In this document: in pieces, positions 34,626-42,003 of the stretch
Layout of the letters: every line of letters starts with the position of its first letter
Position numbering within the stretch: the first letter of the stretch is position 1
DNA from: Acidobacteriaceae bacterium KBS 83
GTDB lineage: Bacteria; Acidobacteriota; Terriglobia; Terriglobales; Acidobacteriaceae
Length of the DNA stretch: 64,000 bases
Direction of reading: 5' to 3'
NCBI GenBank assembly: GCA_000381585.1
Contig: KB906737.1
Span: 124,001 to 188,000, forward strand
Translations under genes and position numbers: made by a program
The notes under the pieces: model-generated
Seen by the model: only the letters and a program-made list of their open reading frames with translations
Databases searched by the model: none
What the model was told of the DNA's origin: nothing

Positions 34626-34984
34626 AGCAGAGCAAGACGAGCAACGCACCCAAGCCGTTGGCACCGGAGTCCGCAGCCGCCTGCGTTACAGACGAAAAGC
34701 TCGCGATCGCCGTCGATCCCGAGCTCAAGGCCGCGGCCGTCCGGCGGCTTCGCCGTATCGCCGGACAGGTGCGCGGGCTCGAATCCATGGTCGACCAGGA
34801 ACGCTACTGCGCGGACATCCTGGTACAAATCGCGTCCGTCCAGGAGGCGCTGAGGGGCGTGAGCCGCCTGCTGATGCGCAATCATCTGGAACACTGCGCC
34901 ACCATGGCGATTCGCGACGGCGGCGAGAGTGCCAGCGCCATGTATGACGAGCTCCTAGATCTCGTATACCGGCACGCGCGCTAA
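34622..34984 (+). CDS. csoR: CsoR-family copper-sensing repressor
   Basis: A 120-residue all-helical repressor of the CsoR/RcnR family. The core begins at about 37 (AAAVRRLRRIAGQVRGLESM). The Cu(I) ligand set reads C63 (RYCADILVQI), H88 and C92 (RNHLEHC), the Cys-His-Cys arrangement of true CsoR rather than the nickel-sensing RcnR or sulfide-sensing CstR types. A 30-residue polar N-terminal extension carries one more cysteine (C21). The ATG overlaps the copA stop (ATGA). It likely represses copZ-copA-csoR through the G-tract site at 32172. Confidence 0.92.
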   Translation: MKQSKTSNAPKPLAPESAAACVTDEKLAIAVDPELKAAAVRRLRRIAGQVRGLESMVDQERYCADILVQIASVQEALRGVSRLLMRNHLEHCATMAIRDGGESASAMYDELLDLVYRHAR

Positions 34985-34987
34985 ATG

Positions 34988-35046
34988 CCGAAGGTGGCGT
35001 GAGGTATCCGCTGTACCTTGCTTTCAATATCGGCGCGTAGCGGCGT
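34988..35046. repeat. Dispersed intergenic repeat, family B (partial copy)
   Basis: The stretch CGAAGGTGGCGTGAGG, then a TATCCGCTGTACC-like part, and the ending CGGCGCGTAGCGGCG match, with scattered differences, the longer copy at 48493-48580. The 5' third of the element is missing because the csoR stop lies there. The final part can form a short GC hairpin. Confidence 0.6.
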
Positions 35047-35101
35047 CGGCCAAAATCCGCAGCGCGATGTGTCCCTGTAAACTAACCGCAGGCTGGGTCC
35101 A

Positions 35102-37417
35102 GTGCGCATCCTGAGACGCTACATCCTGAGCGAAGTGATCTCGCACGCCCTCATCGGTGGCGCGCTGTTCACATTCATTCTCTTCATGCGCCCGCTTGCG
35201 GACATTCTGGGCGTGATCGTTCGGGAGAGCGCATCTCTGGCCAGCATGGGCCAGATCTTCCTCTTCACTCTGCCCAACACCTTCACCATGACGATCCCGA
35301 TGGCGGTGTTGGTCGGCGTGCTGCTAGGCCTCAGCCGCATGGCCGCGGACAGCGAAATCACCGCCATGCGCGCCGCCGGCATCGGCGTCTGGCGGTTCGT
35401 CGGTATCGTCTCGCTCGTCGCCATCCTTGGCTGGGGCGTCTCGCTCCTCAACGCTCTTTATCTCGCTCCGAAAGCTGCCGAAGCGCTGCTCGAGTTGGAG
35501 AACGCGTTGAAAACATCCCAGGCTTCGTTTGAGATTCAGCCTCGCGTCTTCTACGAAGACTTCAAGAACTATGTGCTCTACGTGCAGAACGTGCGCGGCT
35601 CGGTAGGCGCATCTCAGTGGCAGCACGTCTTTCTCGCCGACCTCTCCAACCCAGCCTCGCCTCTCATCATCACCGCTGCCCAGGCCACGGTAGTGAATGG
35701 CGGCAACGGCGAGCTCCGCATGCGGCTCCGCAACGGCACGCGACACGAGTTCGCCGCCAACGACCCAAATCAATACACCGTATCCACCTTCGCCGAGGCA
35801 GATCTTCCGCTGCAGATCGGCAACCAGGAAGATACGCACATCAGTCACGCCGACGCGCCTGTACTGGCGATGTCGACAGCCGAGCTCTACCGGAAATCGG
35901 AGCAGCCCGGCGCCTACTGGTATCGCATTGAGTTCTACAAACGCATTGCCTTTCCGGCCTCCTGCCTTGTGCTGATGCTGGTAGGGGTGCCGCTTGGTCT
36001 CTCCTCCCGCCGAGGCGGCAAGAGTGCCGGCTTCGTCCTCACCATCGCGCTGGTCTTCGTCTACTACTTCTTCTCGTTAACAGGCGTATCCCTGGCAAGA
36101 CAGGGAAAGATCAGTCCATTTCTCGGGGTCTGGGCGGCAAACTTTATCTTCGCCGCCTTTGGCCTCATCCTTCTGCGGCAGCTCGGCCGCGGCGGCGTGG
36201 CTCCTTTTGCATTCAACTTCGGCGGGACACGTGCCGCCGGCAAAGTTGCGATCCCCCGCCTGCCCCTCCTGGACTCGACCCGTCTCCGCGACCGCTCCGG
36301 CCGTCGCAGCTTTCCGCTCATCCTGGATGACTACGTCCTGCGCGAATTTCTCTCCACCTTCGCTATGGTGCTGGTCAGCTTCGTGCTGATCATGCTTGTC
36401 TTCACCTTCTTCGAGCGGCTCGGCGACATCATCCGCAACCGCACACCTCTGGTGACGGTCGGCGCGTATCTCTTCAATCTCATTCCCAGCATGGTCTACA
36501 CGCTGATGCCGCTGGGGGTGCTCGTCGCAGTACTGGTTACATTTGGGATACTGAACCGCTCGAGCGAGCTGATCGCCATGAAGGCCACCGGCATCAGCAT
36601 CTATCGCGTCATCGTGCCCGTGTTGGTGATTGCCGCCGTTCTCGCCGCCGGCTTGTTCCTGTTTGACGAGAGCTATCTCCCCGGAGCCAATCGCCGCCAG
36701 GAGGCCCTGCTCAGCGTCATCAAAGGCAAACCGGCGCAAACCTTCTTGCGTCCGGACCAGAAATGGATCTTTGGCCTGCAGGAGCCCGGAAGGCCGGGTC
36801 TCATTTACTACTATCAGTTCTTCGATCCGGACCACGACCGCTTCGCCAATATCTCTGTCTTCGAATTCGACCCCGACACCTTCTCCCTCACCCGGCGCAT
36901 CTTCGCCGACACCGCGCACTGGGACCCGCACCTGAATCGGTGGATCTTCGAAGACGGCTGGGACCGGCACTTTCAAGGAGAAGCCATCAGCAGCTACGAT
37001 CGCTTCTCCCTCAGCACGTTCGCCGCCCTGACCGAACAGCCTTCCTACTTCAAGAAGGAAAACCGCCAGTCATCGGAGATGAGCTTCATCGAGCTCTCGC
37101 GCTATATCCACGATCTCCGCCAGAGCGGCTTCGACACCATGCGGCTGCGCGTGCAGCTCGATCACAAGATCGCTTATCCCCTGATCACGCTCATCATGGC
37201 CGTGCTGGCGGTTCCCTTTGCACTGTCGATGGGCAGGCGAGGCTCGCTCACCGGTATCGCCGCAGCTATCGCTGTGGCGATCGCGTACTGGGTCGTCGCC
37301 GGCACCTTCGAGGCCATGGGCAACGTCAACATGCTGCCTGCATTCCTCGCCGCTTGGTCACCCGATCTGCTCTTCGGTCTCGCCGGCGGCTACCTGCTGC
37401 TCAAAACACCAACCTAA
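35102..37417 (+). CDS. Fused LptF-LptG lipopolysaccharide export permease
   Basis: A 771-residue chain with two complete YjgP/YjgQ-type permease units in tandem. Unit 1 (about 1-370) starts RILRRYILSEVISHALIGGA, has three helices, a periplasmic beta-jellyroll-like part (about 120-260) and three more helices ending FGLILLRQLG. Unit 2 (about 405-771) starts DDYVLREFLSTFAMVLVSF and repeats the plan, with SSELIAMKATGISIYRVIVP and LDHKIAYPLITLIMAVLAVP. LptF and LptG normally form a heterodimer with LptB2 in LPS export. Here one protein would supply both halves. The start is a GTG. No lptB, lptA or lptC gene is visible here. Confidence 0.9.
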   Translation: MRILRRYILSEVISHALIGGALFTFILFMRPLADILGVIVRESASLASMGQIFLFTLPNTFTMTIPMAVLVGVLLGLSRMAADSEITAMRAAGIGVWRFVGIVSLVAILGWGVSLLNALYLAPKAAEALLELENALKTSQASFEIQPRVFYEDFKNYVLYVQNVRGSVGASQWQHVFLADLSNPASPLIITAAQATVVNGGNGELRMRLRNGTRHEFAANDPNQYTVSTFAEADLPLQIGNQEDTHISHADAPVLAMSTAELYRKSEQPGAYWYRIEFYKRIAFPASCLVLMLVGVPLGLSSRRGGKSAGFVLTIALVFVYYFFSLTGVSLARQGKISPFLGVWAANFIFAAFGLILLRQLGRGGVAPFAFNFGGTRAAGKVAIPRLPLLDSTRLRDRSGRRSFPLILDDYVLREFLSTFAMVLVSFVLIMLVFTFFERLGDIIRNRTPLVTVGAYLFNLIPSMVYTLMPLGVLVAVLVTFGILNRSSELIAMKATGISIYRVIVPVLVIAAVLAAGLFLFDESYLPGANRRQEALLSVIKGKPAQTFLRPDQKWIFGLQEPGRPGLIYYYQFFDPDHDRFANISVFEFDPDTFSLTRRIFADTAHWDPHLNRWIFEDGWDRHFQGEAISSYDRFSLSTFAALTEQPSYFKKENRQSSEMSFIELSRYIHDLRQSGFDTMRLRVQLDHKIAYPLITLIMAVLAVPFALSMGRRGSLTGIAAAIAVAIAYWVVAGTFEAMGNVNMLPAFLAAWSPDLLFGLAGGYLLLKTPT

Positions 37418-37496
37418 ACAGCCATTCCGAAATGGCCCGAAGGATCTTGTAGGTGGATTCGCCTCGGTGGCGTTCGGATTGCATGGAGACACTCTT

Positions 37497-37952
37497 ATGA
37501 TTCGCAGTTCACTCGCCGCACTCGCTGCCATTGTCGCCATGGTTCCAACCTGCACCTACGCGCAAAGTCAGCCGGATACAGTTGCAACCGCACAAGGGAA
37601 GGTCTTGCTCCAGACCGACAAATCCTGGAATGGCAACTCGTACACCCACTACCCGACGGGCCGTCCGGAACTCACCATGCTCAAGCTGACCATCGCCCCA
37701 CACACGGCATTGCCGTGGCACACCCATCCATTCCCGAACGCCGCCTACATACTTTCAGGTACGCTCACGATTCGCGATAAGGAAAGCGGCAAAACCAAAG
37801 TGGTTCATGCGGGCGAGGCATTTGCCGAAACCGTAGACGACATTCACCGCGGCGAATCCGGGGACGAACCCGTCGTCTTAATCGTCACCTATGCGGGCAC
37901 TCCCGGCGTTCCAACTTCGATCCCGGCCAAAGGGCAGCAGGCGGAATACTAA
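37497..37952 (+). CDS. Secreted cupin-domain protein
   Basis: A 151-residue protein with a signal peptide (first 22 or so residues, ending TYAQ) and one cupin domain. Motif 1 is LPWHTHPFPNAAYILSGTLT (metal ligands H-x-H and, weakly, the following residues), motif 2 is GDIH-like: AETVDDIHRGESGDEP. GGAG lies nine bases before the ATG, choosing it over 93 codons of upstream frame that overlap the LptFG gene. The reaction is unknown; small secreted cupins often bind a metal and a small acid or sugar. Confidence 0.8.
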   Translation: MIRSSLAALAAIVAMVPTCTYAQSQPDTVATAQGKVLLQTDKSWNGNSYTHYPTGRPELTMLKLTIAPHTALPWHTHPFPNAAYILSGTLTIRDKESGKTKVVHAGEAFAETVDDIHRGESGDEPVVLIVTYAGTPGVPTSIPAKGQQAEY

Positions 37953-37964
37953 ATTGGATCGCAC

Positions 37965-38252
37965 CTAAACCACGAAGTACTTCGCCTGAGGGTGATGCAC
38001 GATCAGCGCGTTTGTGTTCTGCTACGGCTCTAAGTGGAATCCCTCGGCTAGCCGCACGCCGATCGTCTTCTCCGGATGCAGCAGGTCGAAGATCTTCGTC
38101 TGGACTTCCAGATTCGGGCATGCCGGATTGCCGAAGCTGGGCGCGAGCCCTGGTACTTCTGGTGAAACAGGTCCTCCACCAGTGGCGCATCTTCACCCGC
38201 GATGCCCAGCTCTTCCCGGATATGTTGTGTGCCAGTTCGGCCCGTCCGCCCT
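37965..38252 (-). pseudogene. Decayed 3' remnant of B12-dependent methionine synthase (metH)
   Basis: Read on the minus strand, three pieces in order match the C-terminal AdoMet-binding (reactivation) domain of MetH. First comes REELGIAGEDAPLVEDLFH and QKYQGSRP. After a frame change near 38137-38147 comes FGNPACPNLEVQTKIFDLL and HPEKTIGVRLAEGFHLEP. After an in-frame TAG (38022-38024) comes NALIVHHPQAKYFVV with a final TAG at 37965. Functional MetH ends in a similar HPxAKYF motif. There is at least one frameshift and one stop, and the upstream 1,100 or so residues are absent: nuoI lies where they would be. It cannot make a working enzyme. Confidence 0.75.
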
Positions 38253-38253
38253 G

Positions 38254-38748
38254 CTACTTGGTCGAATCCGAATGCGGCTGGGTCTCGCTGGGCAATCCGA
38301 TCTGCGGCACCAGCATGTCTTCCTTGCGATAGATCAGATTGGTGGCGTTCAGTGTCGCCAGTTCGAAGCCGTGCCCATGCGTGATCGCATCCGTGGGGCA
38401 GGCCTCAACGCAATATCCGCAAAAGATACAGCGGTTGTAGTCGATGTTATAAACCTTCGCGTAGCGCTCCGCGCTCGAGATCCGCTTCTCCTCGGTGTTC
38501 TCGGCCGCCTCGATGTAAATGCAGTTCGAGGGACAGGCCGCTGCGCATAAAAAACACGCCACGCACTTCTCCAGGCCATTCTCATCGCGCTGCAGCACGT
38601 GCGCGCCGCGGAACCGGTCCTGAAAATGCGCACCCCGGTTCGGCCCCGGTCCGTCCGGATAGTTCTCCACCTCGGTCGGCTGGAACATCTCGCCGAAGGT
38701 GATCGACATGCCCTTGGCGACGCCGGCAATATTGCGCACGATAGACAT
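38254..38748 (-). CDS. nuoI: NADH-quinone oxidoreductase subunit I
   Basis: Complex I subunit with two [4Fe-4S] clusters (N6a/N6b), 164 residues. The ligands are C62, C65, C68 with C117, and C107, C110, C113 with C72, within EKCVACFLCAAACPSNCIYI and CIFCGYCVEACPTDAI. The N-terminus GMSITFGEMF is the usual membrane-facing amphipathic helix. There is no clear Shine-Dalgarno, but TATACT lies 12 to 7 bases before the ATG, so the transcript may have a very short leader. It is separated from other nuo genes and lies immediately upstream of the metH remnant. Confidence 0.93.
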   Translation of the reverse strand: MSIVRNIAGVAKGMSITFGEMFQPTEVENYPDGPGPNRGAHFQDRFRGAHVLQRDENGLEKCVACFLCAAACPSNCIYIEAAENTEEKRISSAERYAKVYNIDYNRCIFCGYCVEACPTDAITHGHGFELATLNATNLIYRKEDMLVPQIGLPSETQPHSDSTK

Positions 38749-38792
38749 ACAAAAAGTATACGCGGAGCCCGCGTCGGAGCCGAAACCTGCGC

Positions 38793-39686
38793 TCAGTGTG
38801 CTGTGGTTGCGGGCTTCTGAATCCCCTGTTTGCGGCCTTGAGCAGCTGCCTTCTCGTTCAACTCCGTCTCTGACTCATCGAGATACGCCTTGTATCCAGC
38901 CGGATCGACGAAAGGATTCGGTCCATCCGGATGCTTCTTCAATTCCGCCAGCTTGCGATTCATCCCGAACTGCTCCGGATGTGCCGCCAGAAAAATGTCG
39001 CACGGCAGTCCGCGCATCGTCGCAATGCTCGTCTTGTAGTCCTGCAGCATTCCGGGATACTTCGGATTGTTCACCACCTGATAGCCCGGCGTGGACAGGC
39101 TGCACGCGAAAACCACATGCCTCTCCTGTCCCCGGTCGCGCACTGTCGTCGTCCATGTGGTGCAGCCCTTGGTGTGTCCCGGAGTAAAGTGCGGCGTCAT
39201 CTCCACTCCATCCAATCGCACCGGCACTCCATTCTGCAGCAAGCCATCCGGCTTCACTGGCGGAAACCGCGCCCTGTCGCCGAAAGCAAAATCATCTCTG
39301 CCCCCGCGCTCCAGCAGCGGAGCGTCGCCGGGGCTCGCCAGCAGCCGCGCATGTGTCGCCGACTTCATCGCCGCCAGGCCGCCGGCATGGTCAAAGTGCG
39401 CATGGCTTAGCAGCAGAATGTGCACATCCCCAACGTGAAAGCCGAGCTTGCGGATACTCGCCTCCACCAGCGGGACAGTCTCACGGAAACCGATGTCGAG
39501 CAGCATGTCTCCCTGCGGAGTGACGATCAGGTACGCCGCCACTCCCTTCACGCCCACGTAATACAGGTTGTCGGCAATGCGAAACGGGGGCATAGGCCGA
39601 TTCCAGTCCGCATTGGCAGGCGCGTACTGTGCCAGCGCGGGAAAAGAAGCTAAAGCCATGCAAAGAAAAACAAAGATGCGGCGCAT
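38793..39686 (-). CDS. Subclass B3-type metallo-beta-lactamase
   Basis: A 297-residue exported protein with a 20-residue signal peptide. The sequence fits subclass B3: ADWNRPMPPFRIADNLYYVG near the N-terminus, then SHAHFDHAGG with zinc ligands H95, H97, D99 and H100, H171 in FTPGHTKG and H236 in AAHPEQF. All six usual B3 ligands are thus present. The C-terminal 30 residues are a charged extension. B3 enzymes hydrolyse beta-lactams including carbapenems; environmental homologues vary widely in activity, so resistance is not shown. It is divergent from a MarR-type regulator, and the operator candidate at 39742 lies in their 78-bp shared region. Confidence 0.85.
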   Translation of the reverse strand: MRRIFVFLCMALASFPALAQYAPANADWNRPMPPFRIADNLYYVGVKGVAAYLIVTPQGDMLLDIGFRETVPLVEASIRKLGFHVGDVHILLLSHAHFDHAGGLAAMKSATHARLLASPGDAPLLERGGRDDFAFGDRARFPPVKPDGLLQNGVPVRLDGVEMTPHFTPGHTKGCTTWTTTVRDRGQERHVVFACSLSTPGYQVVNNPKYPGMLQDYKTSIATMRGLPCDIFLAAHPEQFGMNRKLAELKKHPDGPNPFVDPAGYKAYLDESETELNEKAAAQGRKQGIQKPATTAH

Positions 39687-39741
39687 GCCGAAACGCTAGC
39701 AGAACATCGCCGGTGTAACGCGACGGGGCATCCAAAGGCTA

Positions 39742-39762
39742 ATATATCGTGATACGATATAT
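39742..39762. promoter_or_regulatory. Perfect palindromic MarR operator candidate
   Basis: Arms ATATATCGT and ACGATATAT are perfectly complementary around a 3-base centre. The site lies two bases before the marR-type ATG and 56 bases before the divergent B3 lactamase start. Length and AT-rich symmetry are typical of MarR-family sites. It occupies the place of the ribosome binding site, so bound repressor would block marR translation-start DNA directly. Confidence 0.72.
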
Positions 39763-39764
39763 CC

Positions 39765-40244
39765 ATGAAAGAGGTAAGACCTTCCTCGGATAGCCTGATC
39801 GAGCGGCTGGCCGAATTTCGCTATCGCCTTCGCACGTTTCTCCAGTTCAGTGAGCAAGCCGCGCACGCCGCGGGCCTGCAGCCCCAGCAACATCAGTTGC
39901 TGTTGCAGATCGCCGGGGCGCCTGCCGACGCACTTCCCACCATCGCCTACGCGGCCGAGCGCCTCGGCCTCCGGCACAACAGTGTGGTAGAGCTCGCAAA
40001 CCGCTCCGTAGAAGAAGGTCTGCTCGAGCGCACCAGCGATGAAGCCGACGCTCGCCGTGTCCTGCTGCGCGTCACATCCCGGGGCGCACGGCTGCTCCAG
40101 AAACTGGCCGCGGACCACCGCAGCGAACTCGAAGTGATGGGCCCTGCGCTGATCGAGGCGCTTACCCGAATCGAACATTATGAGCCGGACCACGCGCCGG
40201 CAGCGCTGCCTGTAATGCGGACCGCGGTGCGAGGTGCACGATGA
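39765..40244 (+). CDS. MarR-family transcriptional regulator
   Basis: A 159-residue winged-helix regulator. The DNA-binding part (about 55-110) has LPTIAYAAERLGLRHNSVVE, then the wing LLERTSDEADARRVLLRVT, and flanking dimerisation helices. No Shine-Dalgarno is visible before the ATG because the palindrome at 39742-39762 fills the space; a leaderless or very short-leader transcript is possible. Its stop overlaps the ClC gene start by 4 bases. It probably represses its own operon and perhaps the divergent lactamase gene. The ligand is unknown. Confidence 0.88.
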   Translation: MKEVRPSSDSLIERLAEFRYRLRTFLQFSEQAAHAAGLQPQQHQLLLQIAGAPADALPTIAYAAERLGLRHNSVVELANRSVEEGLLERTSDEADARRVLLRVTSRGARLLQKLAADHRSELEVMGPALIEALTRIEHYEPDHAPAALPVMRTAVRGAR

Positions 40245-41899
40245 AGAGCCACGCCTCCACACTTCGCGACTTCACAGTCGATCGCCGCGTCTGGCTGATC
40301 TCCGGCCTCGCCATCATCGTAGGCATCGGTGGTGCTGCGCTGGCTGTCCTGCTCCTGCGCGCTATCGCCTTCTTCACCAATCTCTTCTATTACCACCGCT
40401 TCAGCCTGGCGATGGTCGGCCCGGCCGGTTCTTCGCTCGGCTACTGGATGGTGCTGGTGCCCATCGTCGGCGGCATCATCGTCGGCATCATGGCCCGCTA
40501 CGGCTCTGACAAGATTCGCGGCCACGGCATTCCCGAAGCCATCGAAGCGATCCTGCTGAACGGCGCGCGCGTTGAGCCGCGCGTTGCCGTACTCAAACCG
40601 ATCTCAGCGGCTATCACCATCGGATCCGGTGGTCCCTTCGGCGCCGAAGGTCCGATCATCATGACTGGCGGCGCCTTCGGATCGTTGCTGGCGCAGTGGG
40701 TCAAGCTTACCGACGCCGAGCGCACCACACTGCTCGTCGCCGGCGCCGCGGCAGGCATGTCCGCCACCTTCGCCGCGCCCTTCGCAGCCGTGTTGCTTGC
40801 GGTGGAATTGCTGCTCTTCGAATGGCGCCCTCGATCGCTCGTCCCTGTCGCCTTCGCCAGCGTCACTGCCGCCGTGCTTCGCGTCGTCTGGCTCGGTGCC
40901 GGGCCGCTCTTTCCGCTCTCCGCCGAAGCCATTCCGGGTGGCGTACGTTTCGCCGTCCTCGCCGCACTTCTAGGCGCGCTCATCGGCCTCGCGGCATCCG
41001 CACTCAGCCGCATGATGTACGGCTTTGAAGACCTCTTCGGCAAACTCCCTGTGCACTGGATGTGGTGGCCCGCCATCGGCGGCCTCGGCGTCGGACTCGG
41101 CGGCCTCTTCTTCCCCCGCGGCCTTGGCGTCGGTTATGACAACATCGCTATCCTGCTCGCTGGTCATGCCACACTCGCGCTCATCTTCGGCGTCATCGTC
41201 TTCAAATCGCCGATGTGGGCCTTCTCCCTCGGCTCCGGCACATCGGGTGGCGTGCTCGCCCCGCTGCTCATGATAGGCGCCTCCCTCGGCGCACTCTCAG
41301 CTCACCTGCTGCACATGCCGGAAGGAACTCTGGCGCTGCTGGGCATGGGCGCCATGCTCGCCGGCGCGCTCGGCTCGCCGCTCACCGCCATCGTCTTCTC
41401 CATCGAGCTCACCCACGCCCTGCCCGCTCTGCTGCCGCTGGTCGTCGCCTGCATCGCGGCGTACACCATCACGTCGCTCATCATGCCGCGCTCCATCCTC
41501 ACCGAGAAGCTCGGCCGCCGCGGACATCACCTCACCCGCGAGTACGGCGTCGATCCGCTCGAGATGGTCAGCGTCGAGGACGCCATGACCGACGTTGCCG
41601 ATGTGACTGCCGCGCCTGTGGCAGAGCTGCCCGCGGTCTACACCTTCAGCGACGAGACCTGCCGCAGTGCGGCGGAGCGCATGGCGACCACCGGCCATAT
41701 ACGGCTCGCAGTCGTCGACCGCGAAACGATGCAGCCGCTCGGCTATGTCTCGCTGCAGGACCTGCTGATCGGCCGTCGCCGCTTCGTCAAACGCGAAGAA
41801 GCCCGCGAGCGCGTCTTCCGCCTCGCTTCGTCGCGCGCCACCGAACAGGATCCGGTGGTCACCCGGGAGGAACGTTCAGTCGAACACGCCGAACCCTAA
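40241..41899 (+). CDS. ClC-family chloride channel/transporter with CBS domains
   Basis: A 552-residue ClC protein. The anion-path motifs are GHGIPEAIEAILL (GSGIP site, with His replacing the usual Ser), GSGGPFGAEGPIIMTGG (gating glutamate in GAEGP retained) and GTSGGVLAPLLMIGASLGAL. A glutamate in LLLFEWRPRS matches the internal proton-transfer position of CLC exchangers, suggesting a Cl-/H+ antiporter or related anion exchanger. The C-terminal 130 residues have CBS-like sequence (VSVEDAMTDVADVTAAP, GYVSLQDLLIG). Translation is coupled to the marR-type gene (ATGA overlap). Confidence 0.88.
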   Translation: MKSHASTLRDFTVDRRVWLISGLAIIVGIGGAALAVLLLRAIAFFTNLFYYHRFSLAMVGPAGSSLGYWMVLVPIVGGIIVGIMARYGSDKIRGHGIPEAIEAILLNGARVEPRVAVLKPISAAITIGSGGPFGAEGPIIMTGGAFGSLLAQWVKLTDAERTTLLVAGAAAGMSATFAAPFAAVLLAVELLLFEWRPRSLVPVAFASVTAAVLRVVWLGAGPLFPLSAEAIPGGVRFAVLAALLGALIGLAASALSRMMYGFEDLFGKLPVHWMWWPAIGGLGVGLGGLFFPRGLGVGYDNIAILLAGHATLALIFGVIVFKSPMWAFSLGSGTSGGVLAPLLMIGASLGALSAHLLHMPEGTLALLGMGAMLAGALGSPLTAIVFSIELTHALPALLPLVVACIAAYTITSLIMPRSILTEKLGRRGHHLTREYGVDPLEMVSVEDAMTDVADVTAAPVAELPAVYTFSDETCRSAAERMATTGHIRLAVVDRETMQPLGYVSLQDLLIGRRRFVKREEARERVFRLASSRATEQDPVVTREERSVEHAEP

Positions 41900-41906
41900 A
41901 AAGGAT

Positions 41907-41999
41907 CGTCATCTCGACCGGAGCGAAGCCTCTACCAATTCGTCATCTCGACCGGAGCCATCACGCAAAGCGTGATCGGCAAAGTGAAGAGATCTGCTG
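41907..41999. repeat. Dispersed intergenic repeat, family A (two heads)
   Basis: CGTCATCTCGACCGGAGC occurs at 41907-41924 and 41941-41958. The second is followed by a hairpin (ATCACGC, 3-base loop, GCGTGAT at 41960-41976) and the tail AAGTGAAGAGATCTGCTGC. Related copies lie at 55562 and 56185. The element sits between the convergent ends of the ClC and recO genes. Confidence 0.75.
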
Positions 42000-42003
42000 C
42001 ACC

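Noticed and set aside
37437-37460. Possible additional family B repeat between LptFG and the cupin gene
   Set aside because: Only about 14 bases (CGAAGGATCTTGTA) resemble the repeat core. That is too short to call.
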